Positions 19,836 through 28,021 of a stretch of 40,119 bases of DNA are shown in pieces. Every line of letters starts with the position of its first letter. Positions within the stretch are counted from its first letter, which is position 1. Origin of the DNA: a virus; the IMG/VR virus record IMGVR_UViG_3300010396_000032, positions 1 to 40,119 of that record. One strand, written 5' to 3'. A program made the translations under genes and the position numbers. The notes under the pieces were generated by a model, which was not told the DNA's origin, did no database searches, and saw only the letters and a program-made list of their open reading frames with translations.

Positions 19836-21826
19836 GGATCACCTCGCAAGCTGCCGTCGCAGAGGAATTGAGGTAGGCCTCGCCCATTGCAGCGAAACCG
19901 CCGCATTGCCGGCCAATAGAGCGGCCGCACGCCGATCGGCACGCTAGGGGCCGACCCACTTGGCGAAGTGGCGGCTCTGATCCCGGCCCCACCGAAGATG
20001 CTCGATTGAGCCGCGGCCGCGGCGGAGACGCCGGCGACGAGCCCGCCGGCGGCAGCAGGAGCCGAGAGAAGCGTCGCATGACCTGCGGCTGCCGCCGTCA
20101 CGGCGGCCCGAGCCGCGGGCGTCGTGCCGTCGTGCACGTCGCCGGCCGCTCCCAGTCTCATGCCAGGGCCTGGGATGGGCCGCGACAGGGCTACGCTCGC
20201 TCCAGGAGCTTCCAGGGCGGCTGCCGGAGGCGCGATCGGGCACGAGATCGATCGGGCACCCGCGGTGACTGAGGCTGCGAGCCCGCCTTCGCCGCGGCTC
20301 TCGGTGCCGTTGGAAATGGCCCCCCGGACGGCGGCAGCGGCCGCAGCGGGGGCAGTGGCATTCGCGGGAGAATGCGACCTGGCGGCCGCCGCCGCGATCG
20401 CGGCCACGGGAGAATGCTCCGCGGCAAGCGCGATCGCGCTCCCCGCGATCGCTAGCCTGCCGCCGGCGCCGCCGAAAACGCGATTGGACGATTCTGCGCT
20501 GCCGCGGCACGCAATCACCCCGCCCGGCATACCCACCCCATGAGCTATCTCACGGACTAGGGCCGCAGCCGCGGCCGCAAACCCGCCGGCACCGGCCTCG
20601 ACGCCGCCGGCCGCGATCTGGACGGGGCAGATCACTCGGGTGGCGGCCGGCGCATGGACCATTGTCATCGCCGTCGGGAATCCACTGCCCGTCATGGCCA
20701 CGGTACTGCCGGCGCCGCCTCGCACGGGCTGGACGCTCTTAGCAATTCCGGCGGCGCCTCGGCCGAGTGCATAGAGCGCCCTCGGGAGGCTCGCGCCGGC
20801 CAGGGTAGGGCTGTTTGTCGCGGCGATCGTTGGCGGAGTTTTGGCGACCGCGGTCGCCGTCGATCGGCCGGTAACTGCGGCGCGTGTTCCGGGGAGCGTG
20901 GCCAGGATGGACATTGGGACCGATCGGCCGACGATTGGCGCGACAATGTTGGCGCCGGCTGTCGATCCAGTGATCGCAGCGGCCGCGGCCGCTGCGGCCT
21001 TGACCGCAGCCGCGGGGGCGATTCCCGAGCCGAGCGATCGCATCGTCGGAGTGCGGGGCGCCGGGACGCTGCCTGGCGTGGCACAGGCTCGCGAGCCCGC
21101 AACTGAACGACCGGCGCCGCCCCGTTTGACCGCGGCCGCGGCGGAGGGCATCGAGAGCGAGACGCTCATCGCGTCAGGAGTGAGCCAGAGGACCACGACG
21201 ACGCCGCCGCCGCCGGCGGCGCCAACTTCGTGATCGCTTTCGGGGATTGAAGCGCCGCCGCCGCCGCCGCCAGGGAATGAACCAGGCTGAGGGGCTACCC
21301 CTTCGAATCCTGCTTCGCCGCCGAGTCCGCCAGCTCCGCCAGAAAGCTGGGTAATGCTTCCGGCGGCCGCATCTCCGCCCTCGCTTAAGTTGCCATCGTT
21401 GGCAGCCGCTCTATCGCTGGGGGCGCCGCCGCCGCCGCCGCCGGCGTCGCCCACCGCTGGTGCGCCTTCGCCGCCGGATCGAACGCTTACATTGCCGATG
21501 CACGCGGCCGCCGAGCCGCCGATGCTCCCCGATGCCGCCGCGGCGAGCATCAAGACGGTTGAGTCCGGCGCCACGACCCGGCTTGAATCCGCGTCGATGA
21601 CAATCGTTACGACCTCGTCGGGAACCATTTCGACGAGGGACATCGCCTCGGCTCCGCCGCCTCCGCCCGCCCCGCCGGCGATCGCGCCGCCTGAAGACTC
21701 CAGTGCGTCGGCGCCGGCCGCGCCTCGGCCGATGCCGAAGAAATACGCGGCGCTCGACCCGGGTGGAAGCAGCCATGCCCCGGTGGTGGTGAAAACCTGG
21801 AAGTTGTAACCGTCCGGGAACGGCAT
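19832..21826 (-). CDS. Ala/Gly-rich tail fibre-like protein
   Basis: 664 residues. The start (NFQVFTTTGAWLLPPGSSAAYFFGIGRG) matches the Gly-rich phage tail-fibre pattern 'vf-t-sGtw-PaG...v.v.G-x-G'. A Gly-rich section with GGGGGG runs is followed, from about residue 225 to the end, by an alanine-dominated low-complexity region (PAAAVKAAAAAAAAITGST and similar). Only the first third looks like a normal Gly-rich fibre. The Ala-rich extension has no counterpart I recognise, and its GCC/GCG runs also leave other frames open. Probably a host-contact fibre. Confidence 0.65.
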   Translation of the reverse strand: MPFPDGYNFQVFTTTGAWLLPPGSSAAYFFGIGRGAAGADALESSGGAIAGGAGGGGGAEAMSLVEMVPDEVVTIVIDADSSRVVAPDSTVLMLAAAASGSIGGSAAACIGNVSVRSGGEGAPAVGDAGGGGGGAPSDRAAANDGNLSEGGDAAAGSITQLSGGAGGLGGEAGFEGVAPQPGSFPGGGGGGASIPESDHEVGAAGGGGVVVVLWLTPDAMSVSLSMPSAAAAVKRGGAGRSVAGSRACATPGSVPAPRTPTMRSLGSGIAPAAAVKAAAAAAAAITGSTAGANIVAPIVGRSVPMSILATLPGTRAAVTGRSTATAVAKTPPTIAATNSPTLAGASLPRALYALGRGAAGIAKSVQPVRGGAGSTVAMTGSGFPTAMTMVHAPAATRVICPVQIAAGGVEAGAGGFAAAAAALVREIAHGVGMPGGVIACRGSAESSNRVFGGAGGRLAIAGSAIALAAEHSPVAAIAAAAARSHSPANATAPAAAAAAVRGAISNGTESRGEGGLAASVTAGARSISCPIAPPAAALEAPGASVALSRPIPGPGMRLGAAGDVHDGTTPAARAAVTAAAAGHATLLSAPAAAGGLVAGVSAAAAAQSSIFGGAGIRAATSPSGSAPSVPIGVRPLYWPAMRRFRCNGRGLPQFLCDGSLRGDP

Positions 21827-21830
21827 GGCC

Positions 21831-23192
21831 TCACCGGGTGAAGATCACGCATCGGCTACAGATGCAGTTGGTTTGGGCTCGAAGGTCTTTCCCGATGCCG
21901 TTCCTGGCCATGAGAGCCTCAAATGCCGCCTCGTCGTGGACATCTTCGATAACCAGCGTTCCGCCGGGCTTGAGCGCCTGCATTAACTTCTCTTGCACAA
22001 GAAGCTGATGCTGGGGCCGATGCGAAGAATCATCCACAATAAGATCGAAGCGTCCGGAGTTGCGTCTTCCGAATCGACCGAGGCCCTCGGCGTCGCTGAC
22101 ATCGAGGCTGACGAATGATGCGATGCCTTTCACTCGATTGGCGCGGCCGTGATCGATGTCCGCCGCAACGATCGAAGCGTGCGGGAATACGCGCGACCAG
22201 GCCTTGATCGACTGACCTTCGAGAACGCCGATTTCGAGGACAGCCGTGACGTTTCGCTTCGCCCGGACGATTTCGTCGTAGAGGGGGCCATAGTTATGCT
22301 GCCATCCCTTATCGGTGTGCGTCTCCGCGAAGGCCTGGCTCGGTAGCACGCCGTTGTAACCACCTGCGAGGACGCTCTCGATTACCGGACAGATCACGAG
22401 CTTCCCGGTGAGTCGTTGAATCAATGCGGCCTGCTCGGGTTCGGATTCGAGGAAGAACCCGAACGGTTCCGACCCGAACCAGCGTGCTTTGTGTGCTGCA
22501 ATGTGTTCCGCCGTCGGTGCGACGCCGTCGGCGAGCATTTCGAGACGTTCCCAGCGTGCTCCGTGTTTGCGGAGCCAGTCTTCCGTCTTGGCTCGCTCGC
22601 GCTCGTGGCGGCCCGTCGCGATCAACCGGCACGGATGTACGCGCGGGACGAGGTACGGCGTGCCTGGCACTCCTCCCGACGCATGATCGTGGCAAATGAT
22701 CCCATCGAAATCGCACGCGACGCCGCTGCCGTAAATCGGATTCGCCGCCCGCCCCACGAACTGCTGCGAGTTCATCAAGTTCCATTCCAGGATTTGCGGG
22801 CTCGGCAGTTGTCGGCCGAAGTAGTCGACGGCGGCCGTGCGATCGGGGCGAACGAAGACTGAGCAGAACAGAGCCTTGCGATTGGCCAGGGCCGCCCGGG
22901 CGCGGGCCATCGAGTTCCCGGCATAGACCGTGTCATCGATGACTGCCAAGGGGCCGTCGCGATCGCGGGGGAAGCCGAAGGAGCGGCCGCGATTGCCATA
23001 GCCGAGCAGCTCGAGCTTCCCGTCCTCCGTCAGTTGCCAGAGCGGCAGATGCCGCTGCGTCGCGATCACCGAGGCCGGGATCATCCCGGACCGGGGGATG
23101 CCGACGATGCCGCTGATGTTGGTAGGCAGCTTCCCCGCAAGGCTGATCGCCTCGGCGATCATCCTGCGCGTCGAAATCCATTCCAGGGACAT
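21831..23192 (-). CDS. Three-domain phosphoribosyltransferase-HAD-methyltransferase fusion
   Basis: 453 residues. Domain 1 (about 1-130) is a type I PRTase fold: GIVGIPRSGMIPASVIA and the PRPP loop LAVIDDTVYAGNSMARA. Domain 2 (about 155-275) is HAD-like: GVACDFDGIICHD (motif I D-x-D), RLIATGRHERERAKTEDWL (motif II) and a later FFLESEPEQ. Domain 3 (about 300-450) is a class I SAM methyltransferase of the Methyltransf_24/CmcI type: VLEIGVLEGQSIKAWSRVFP, AADID, FDLIVDDSSH and LKPGGTLVIEDVHD. It sits between two tail-fibre genes and touches both, so it is translated with virion genes. Function unknown; modification of glycans, fibres or nucleotide-derived precursors are possibilities. Confidence 0.8.
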   Translation of the reverse strand: MSLEWISTRRMIAEAISLAGKLPTNISGIVGIPRSGMIPASVIATQRHLPLWQLTEDGKLELLGYGNRGRSFGFPRDRDGPLAVIDDTVYAGNSMARARAALANRKALFCSVFVRPDRTAAVDYFGRQLPSPQILEWNLMNSQQFVGRAANPIYGSGVACDFDGIICHDHASGGVPGTPYLVPRVHPCRLIATGRHERERAKTEDWLRKHGARWERLEMLADGVAPTAEHIAAHKARWFGSEPFGFFLESEPEQAALIQRLTGKLVICPVIESVLAGGYNGVLPSQAFAETHTDKGWQHNYGPLYDEIVRAKRNVTAVLEIGVLEGQSIKAWSRVFPHASIVAADIDHGRANRVKGIASFVSLDVSDAEGLGRFGRRNSGRFDLIVDDSSHRPQHQLLVQEKLMQALKPGGTLVIEDVHDEAAFEALMARNGIGKDLRAQTNCICSRCVIFTR

Positions 23193-23893
23193 CAGAACAC
23201 CGTGATCGTGGTGCCCGTGGTCAACTGCGGCGTGACGGCGATGCCGTTCCCCATGGGAATCGGCGTGACCTTGTAGCAGATGAACTCGCCGTCGGCCGTG
23301 ACGTCCACGGCCGCACCGCCGCTCGTCGTCGACAGCTTGAGTTGATTGCCGCTGACCGAGATCGCGAAATACAAGGTCCCGCTGGTGAGGCCGGTCGGAA
23401 GGGATTCGTTCGGCGGCGCGAAGACGGCGATGCGATCGCCATTCGAGACCCCGGTGAGGCCCGGCACGGTGAGGAAATCCGTGGCGGCCAGGGCCGTGCC
23501 CATTCCCTGGTAGGTTCCGATCGGACCCGAGTAGAGGATTTCGCCGGTACCGGTCAACAGCGTGCCGACGCTAAAGTACGAAAGCACGTCGGTATCCGTG
23601 GTGGCGCCGGGCGGGAAACTGATCGTCGAAGCGAGGGTGACCGATTCGCCGGTGACAGTCCAGCCGGCGGACGTTCGCGCCACGGCTTCCCGCGCATAGC
23701 CCGTATAGGTCGTCTCGCTCGTGCTTTGGTTGCCGCCGGCGCCGGGGTCGGCCGTGTGGAGCGCGAGATAAAGATTGGTGAGCGGGCTGGAGGCGGCGTT
23801 GTCCGCGATGTTGGCGATCGCCGTCGCGTTGAAGAGGAGCAGGAGAAGCGAGTGCAGGAACGCATTACCGCCGGCCATGGGAAGACCCTCCAC
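23192..23893 (-). CDS. Tail fibre protein (phage tail-fibre family with ALHTADPG motif)
   Basis: 233 residues from GTG 23893, or 228 from ATG 23878 (MAGGNAFLHS), which has GTGGAGGG 7 nt upstream and is preferred. LTNLYLALHTADPGAGGNQS...TYTGYAREAVARTSAGWTV is the signature of a widespread phage tail-fibre/tail-terminator-like family. The C-terminal part is beta-rich (YQGMGTALAATDFLTVPGLTG...TLYFAISVSGNQLKLSTTSGG). The start lies downstream of copy B of the bipartite element. It ends 1 bp inside the start of the PRTase fusion gene. Confidence 0.75.
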   Translation of the reverse strand: MEGLPMAGGNAFLHSLLLLLFNATAIANIADNAASSPLTNLYLALHTADPGAGGNQSTSETTYTGYAREAVARTSAGWTVTGESVTLASTISFPPGATTDTDVLSYFSVGTLLTGTGEILYSGPIGTYQGMGTALAATDFLTVPGLTGVSNGDRIAVFAPPNESLPTGLTSGTLYFAISVSGNQLKLSTTSGGAAVDVTADGEFICYKVTPIPMGNGIAVTPQLTTGTTITVF

Positions 23894-23905
23894 GAGTGTT
23901 TGCTT

Positions 23906-23977
23906 GCATCATGCCGAGGGATTCACAGCGAACGGAGATGCCGCGGCGGCAATCCTCCAAGGGAGTTTCAGGGGGTA
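23906..23977 (-). promoter_or_regulatory. Bipartite late element, copy B
   Basis: Minus strand TACCCCCTGAAACT (23977-23964), 49 bp, GCATGATGC (23914-23906), upstream of the tail-fibre gene. Here the next ATG is 28 nt further on and has its own Shine-Dalgarno. Confidence 0.75.
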
Positions 23978-23983
23978 GGCGAA

Positions 23984-25252
23984 TCACGAAACGACGAGGA
24001 AGTTGACCTTCGTCATGAAGCCAGAGCCGGCTCCATTGGTGACCGTCAGGCTGACGGTGTAGAAGCCAGGGACCTCGTACGAATGGGCCGGGTCCTTTTG
24101 CGCGGAGGTAAAGCCGTCGCCGAAATCCCAGAGCCAGGTCAGCGGCGTGCCCGTCGAGAGGTCCTGGAACTGCACGTCGAGGGGAGTCATTCCGTTTTGC
24201 ACGTTGCTTGTGAAATTGGCGACGGGCGGATCGAGCCGAAGCAAATTGAAGTCGGCCGAATCGTACACGCGCTCGACGTATGCGGCCAGCGGCGTCTGCA
24301 CCGGGAAGCCGTCATTGAGGGAGCGCTGGTAGGTGCACCAGACGTAGTTCCAGGCCGACTTGGCGACCACTGTGATCTGCGGACTGATCGGCACGTTGAT
24401 GAGGTTCTCGCCGACGGCGAACTTGTGGTTCAGGTGCCAGTAGTCGTCGGGGTCAGCCTGCCCAGTCAGGCCGAGGTAAAGGACCTCCCCGGCAGCAAAC
24501 CCCTTCCACGGCGCGTTGTTCACTTTCCCCGAGATCGAGCGGAATTGCCGAATGTCGGCAAGAGTAACGGGGAAGAGCTTGACGTTAATCCCGAATTCGA
24601 ACTTCGGCGTGTAAATGTCGGTGCCGGCGATGCCGTCCTTCGAGACGCCGATCGCCTGGTCGTAGATTGGCACGGTCCGGTTCGGTACCGTCGAGGTCCA
24701 CGCCCCCAGATTCGCCTTAAGGGGAAAGATCGCGGTTTCGCCCGTTTCCCACCCGCCGTTGAAGATGCCGGTGATCGTGAAGGTGCCCTGAGAGGTGGTG
24801 AACGTAAGCCCGATGTCGGCCGTGTCGGCGACGACGCCGTCGGGGAAGACGAGGTTGCGGGCCAGGTAGTCCACCGTCATCGCGTTGCCGCGGACGGAGG
24901 GCGTCGCCACGAGCACCGTTTCTTTGCTCTGCGTGATGTGCGTCTGGCCGGCCATCAGGTCGATCGAGTAGGCCAGGCCGAGCGGTTCGTCGTCCTCGTC
25001 GACGTTCTCGGGGGCCTCGGGGACCTTGTAGGAATAATTCGCCTCGCATTGCCAGACGCCTCCGCCGACCGGGGTCGCTTTGACGTTGTCGAGGGGAAGG
25101 CCGTCCCAGTTCAGGCCGGCAAGCGTGAGAAGCTCGCCCTTGATAATGGTCTCATCCGATTCGCCGTACGCGAGCCACTTGCGTTGCACGCTGGCCTGAT
25201 CGACCGACTGCGTGATCGCTCCCGAATCGAATAGCTCGGAGAATACGGCCAT
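23984..25252 (-). CDS. Tail/baseplate protein with C-terminal PKD domain
   Basis: 422 residues. Residues 1-335 resemble a siphovirus distal-tail/tail-associated protein (beta-rich, ELFDSGAITQSVDQASVQRKW at the start), but no family is named. Residues about 340-422 are a PKD domain: PPVANFTSNVQNGMTPLDVQF, DLSTGTPLTWLWDFGDG and YEVPGFYTVSLTVTNGAG, including the hallmark W-D-F-G-D-G. PKD domains are immunoglobulin-like and often bind surface polymers, so this is a host-recognition candidate. The ATG at 25252 lies 4 nt after GCATGATGC of copy C and has no Shine-Dalgarno. Confidence 0.8.
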   Translation of the reverse strand: MAVFSELFDSGAITQSVDQASVQRKWLAYGESDETIIKGELLTLAGLNWDGLPLDNVKATPVGGGVWQCEANYSYKVPEAPENVDEDDEPLGLAYSIDLMAGQTHITQSKETVLVATPSVRGNAMTVDYLARNLVFPDGVVADTADIGLTFTTSQGTFTITGIFNGGWETGETAIFPLKANLGAWTSTVPNRTVPIYDQAIGVSKDGIAGTDIYTPKFEFGINVKLFPVTLADIRQFRSISGKVNNAPWKGFAAGEVLYLGLTGQADPDDYWHLNHKFAVGENLINVPISPQITVVAKSAWNYVWCTYQRSLNDGFPVQTPLAAYVERVYDSADFNLLRLDPPVANFTSNVQNGMTPLDVQFQDLSTGTPLTWLWDFGDGFTSAQKDPAHSYEVPGFYTVSLTVTNGAGSGFMTKVNFLVVS

Positions 25253-25256
25253 GCTG

Positions 25257-25328
25257 GCATCATGCCGAGTACGGCGGAGCCATGAGAGCGGTGCGGCCGA
25301 AGAAAGGGACGCGGAGTTTCAGGGGGTA
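25257..25328 (-). promoter_or_regulatory. Bipartite late element, copy C
   Basis: Minus strand TACCCCCTGAAACT (25328-25315), 49 bp, GCATGATGC (25265-25257), 4 nt, ATG 25252. Directly upstream lies GACGCGTCG repeat locus 2. Confidence 0.8.
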
Positions 25329-25350
25329 GGCGTCGCCGCTCGAGCAGTGC

Positions 25351-25503
25351 GACGCGTCGGCAGGATCCGGCGGCGACGCGTCGCCTCTGCAGGCACGCGA
25401 CGCGTCTGCCGGAGCTGGGTCGCGACGTGTCGCTGTACGATCGACACGACACGTCGTTCTCGGCCGGGGCCGACGCGTCGTCCTTGGCCAGGAGCGACGC
25501 GTC
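25351..25503. repeat. GACGCGTCG repeat locus 2
   Basis: Seven copies of GACGCGTCG or near matches (starting about 25351, 25375, 25399, 25424, 25448, 25472, 25496) at a regular 24-bp interval fill the gap between the tape measure and the PKD gene; the last copy runs into the tape-measure stop codon. The spacer CCGGAGCTG after the third copy is shared with loci 1 and 3. Confidence 0.85.
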
Positions 25504-27298
25504 AGGTGAATACCGGGACCGGCTTCCCATTAATCTTCTCCAGCCAGCCGTTCACCTGGATGATGCCGTCGGCCATTTTGTTCTGCGCATCGAGTTGCCG
25601 TTGGCCAATCGTGTCGGCGTATCCGAGTTGCTGCTGCAAAGGCCCGGAGAACACGCCTTTCTGGGTCGCGGCCAGTTGTGGGATCGACGGGATGGAGCGA
25701 TTCTCTTTTTGTTTGGTCCCTGGTTCCTGGGCCTTGTTCCGTTTCGCCTCTTCGGCCGCCTTTGCGTCCGCGGCCTGCTTCTTGAGTTCCTCCAGGGCTC
25801 TTGTGGCGGCATCGAGGTCGGCGCGCGATCCCTGCATTTGCTGCTCGCGGGACTGCTGCCTCGCTTTTTGCTCTCTCGCGTAATCCTCGTCGATGACATT
25901 GTTGACGCCGCTCAAATCGGGACCGACCCTCTCCGGCATCTTCCCGTCTTTCCTGAGCGACATGCCGAAACCGAGAGAAAAAGGCGACTTACTAGGCTTG
26001 ATGACCTTTTGGAGAAGCTGAGCGGCATTCACCATCGCCTTGCTGATGTCGCGGATTGCCTCGTGCCAGGTATCGACGAAATGGTCCTTGAAGCCGACCC
26101 ATGCGATCGTCAGGCCGTTCACGAACTTCTTCCACGCCACGTCGGCAGTCGCGACGCCGATTTTGAACGCCAGCCCCCAATCGCCGGCGGCGAGTGCGTC
26201 CTTCACGCCTTGCCACGATCCGCCGAGGAAATCGACGAAGTCGCTGAAGGCGTCCTTGATGTCGCGCAGTGTCCCCTTGCCTTCTTCCGTGGTTGACCAC
26301 AGATAAGCGAAGGCGGCCACGATGGCACCGACGGCTACTGCCGCGATGCCGATCGGCGAGGCGATCGCCGCCAGGATCGCGCCGGTCGCGGTAATGGCCA
26401 TCTGTAGCCCGGTGATGATCGGAATGGCTATCATCACCGCTGCACTGAGCGTGCCGAGGGCGACGCCGGCCGCGACGAAGCCGGCTGCTACGCCCGCGAC
26501 GATAACGATCGTCGCTTTGTTGGCCGCCACCCATTCACGGACGACGCCCAGGCCATCGCGAATGTCCTGACCGAACTCGGCGAAGCCCTTGCCCGTGGGC
26601 AGGAGTGTCTTCCCCACGGAGATGAGGGTGGATTTCACCGCCATCAGGGTCCGGTTGTACTGCTTCATGATTTCGCTTGCGGCCTTCGCATCCTCGCCGC
26701 TCATCACGTCGCCGTTGGCGACCGCGGCGGCCCGCAGAGCATCCATACCCGCTTTGCCCTTCTTCAGGTGTTCGATCATCCCGCCGAGGCCGAGTTGATT
26801 GGCGACGCGGATTTGATCCTCGCGGGCCACGATCGTCTTGAACTTCTCGGCGATCGCGTCGAGTTGGGTATCGAGGTCCTTGCCGAGAAGCATGTCGCCG
26901 CGGAGTCCCTGCAAGCCCTGGATCAGTTCATCGCGCGAGTCGGCGGCGGACGCGATCTTCTCCGACAGGCCGCTGAGAATGCCGCCGAATTCCTCTCCAC
27001 TGACGCCGGCCTGGGCGAAGGCGCCCTTGAGCGTCGAGATGCTTTCAGCGGTCGTGTTGAATCGTTTGGCGAGCGATTCGATGCCGGCGCCTTCCTTCAC
27101 GGCATCGGTGAAGAGCTTGGAAAGCGGACCGAGGAGCGTTCCGCCGGCCGCGGCGGATACGGCGCCAGCCTTCGCCATCATTCCGGCAAATGCGGTCACG
27201 CGAGCCTTGGCCTTGTCGAGCGCGGCGTTGAGCTTCGACGAGTCGGCATACATCTCGACGAACGCGCGGCCGGCCCGAATTCCTCCGCTCAGCGACAT
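25502..27298 (-). CDS. Tape measure protein
   Basis: 598 residues from ATG 27298 (a further upstream start at 27310 is possible). Features: a start like other phage tail-length proteins (IRAGRAFVEMYADSSKLNAALDKAKARV), Ala/Gly-rich helical segments, a central hydrophobic block (ATIVIVAGVAAGFVAAGVALGTLS...AIASPIGIAAVAVGAIVAAFAYLW) and a coiled-coil C-terminus (QKARQQSREQQMQGS...ALEELKKQAADAKAAEEAKR). It follows the tail chaperones as in most siphoviruses. By the usual 1.5 angstrom per residue, the tail would be about 90 nm. Confidence 0.9.
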   Translation of the reverse strand: MSLSGGIRAGRAFVEMYADSSKLNAALDKAKARVTAFAGMMAKAGAVSAAAGGTLLGPLSKLFTDAVKEGAGIESLAKRFNTTAESISTLKGAFAQAGVSGEEFGGILSGLSEKIASAADSRDELIQGLQGLRGDMLLGKDLDTQLDAIAEKFKTIVAREDQIRVANQLGLGGMIEHLKKGKAGMDALRAAAVANGDVMSGEDAKAASEIMKQYNRTLMAVKSTLISVGKTLLPTGKGFAEFGQDIRDGLGVVREWVAANKATIVIVAGVAAGFVAAGVALGTLSAAVMIAIPIITGLQMAITATGAILAAIASPIGIAAVAVGAIVAAFAYLWSTTEEGKGTLRDIKDAFSDFVDFLGGSWQGVKDALAAGDWGLAFKIGVATADVAWKKFVNGLTIAWVGFKDHFVDTWHEAIRDISKAMVNAAQLLQKVIKPSKSPFSLGFGMSLRKDGKMPERVGPDLSGVNNVIDEDYAREQKARQQSREQQMQGSRADLDAATRALEELKKQAADAKAAEEAKRNKAQEPGTKQKENRSIPSIPQLAATQKGVFSGPLQQQLGYADTIGQRQLDAQNKMADGIIQVNGWLEKINGKPVPVFT

Positions 27299-27558
27299 GG
27301 TTCGCTCCAATCCTGCTGCTTACTCCAGGACCTCAGACCGATTTCCAGGCTGGCGAACGCCGCGTCGGCGGCCGCCTCCTCGTCGGCCAGCGAGATCGAC
27401 TGCGGAGCTTCGCGATACCGCTCGGGAATAATCTCGGCGATGCTCGGCAGCCCCTTTGCGCCCATTGCCTTCGCGAACATCAGGCCGATGGCCAGCGTGT
27501 GGTTCCAGGCCGTCTTTTGATGGCCGTCGGCCATGTGCTGCAGTTGACGCAGCGTCAA
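27289..27558 (-). CDS. Tail assembly chaperone, frameshift extension (gpT-like)
   Basis: The separate ORF begins at a TTG (TTGA overlap) and encodes LTLRQLQHMADGHQKTAWNHTLAIGLMF, the typical 'LT-x-(R/E)-(Q/E)-L-x-x-M-(A/V)-x-G-x-x-x-x-x-W-x-H-x-A' chaperone C-terminus. The same frame is open upstream without a stop to the slippery site at 27714-27720, reading FPESPRPIGN...GSGDEAFEVLAICWELAGLVGVDPSQ. It is therefore most likely made as a -1 frameshift fusion with the upstream protein, as in lambda G/GT. Followed by the tape measure. Confidence 0.8.
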   Translation of the reverse strand: MTLRQLQHMADGHQKTAWNHTLAIGLMFAKAMGAKGLPSIAEIIPERYREAPQSISLADEEAAADAAFASLEIGLRSWSKQQDWSEPCR

Positions 27559-28007
27559 CTGGCTGGGATCGACTCCGACGAGTCCGGCGAGTTCCCAGCA
27601 GATTGCAAGAACCTCGAAAGCCTCGTCTCCACTTCCCGATTGGTCTCCTCGACCATCCGCGCCATCGCCCGCGGCAGGGCCGCTTTCATTGCCGATCGGC
27701 CGCGGGCTTTCGGGAAAAAATCGATCGCCGCTTCGATCAGCGCCTCGATCGCCTCATCGAGAGCATCGCCATCGATCCCGCTCGCGAACTGTTCGGGAGA
27801 CAGCCCGGCGGCCGCGATTTCCGATTCGCAGACCAGGAAGAGAATCTGCCCGAGGATCTCGGGATCGCACGTCACGATCGCGGCGAATTTTTCGCCGCTC
27901 GCCAGCATGCCGGCCAGGTCGATGCCCGCGTCGCGCTTAATCGTGCCGAGCAGCCCGATGTTTAGGTGGATTTTCCACGAGCGCCCGCCCGCCTTGAATG
28001 ACGCCAT
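27555..28007 (-). CDS. Tail assembly chaperone (gpG-like)
   Basis: 150 residues. It begins MASFKAGGRSWKIHLNIGLL then GTIKRDAGIDLAGMLASG. The N-terminal 110 residues (to IEALIEAAIDFFP) are the conserved part; the last 40 after the slippery site are low-value sequence, as expected if the functional long form leaves this frame at F-F-P. Lies between the tail completion protein and the tape measure. Confidence 0.8.
   Translation of the reverse strand: MASFKAGGRSWKIHLNIGLLGTIKRDAGIDLAGMLASGEKFAAIVTCDPEILGQILFLVCESEIAAAGLSPEQFASGIDGDALDEAIEALIEAAIDFFPKARGRSAMKAALPRAMARMVEETNREVETRLSRFLQSAGNSPDSSESIPAS
27714..27720 (-). other. -1 ribosomal frameshift site T-TTT-TTC
   Basis: On the minus strand the zero frame reads GAT TTT TTC CCG (D F F P). 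The heptamer T-TTT-TTC fits X-XXY-YYZ. A -1 slip gives TTT TTT CCC GAA and enters the frame that runs open into the gpT-like gene. GC-rich sequence (CCCGAAAGCCCGCGG) follows and may help pausing. Confidence 0.75.
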
Positions 28008-28021
28008 TTTTTTGCTCTCCT

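Noticed and set aside
20841-21809. Plus-strand Ala/Pro-rich frames opposite the fibre gene
   Set aside because: They mirror the low-complexity GC-rich codons of the minus-strand fibre and have no start signals.
23342-25234. Plus-strand open frame of about 630 codons
   Set aside because: It is antisense to the tail fibre and PKD genes and rich in Arg/Gly/Ala from high-GC shadow codons; the minus-strand proteins have recognisable domains.
25351-25503. Regular 24-bp repeats as a CRISPR array
   Set aside because: The repeat is only 9 bp and the spacers are about 15 bp and partly shared between loci; no cas genes are present.
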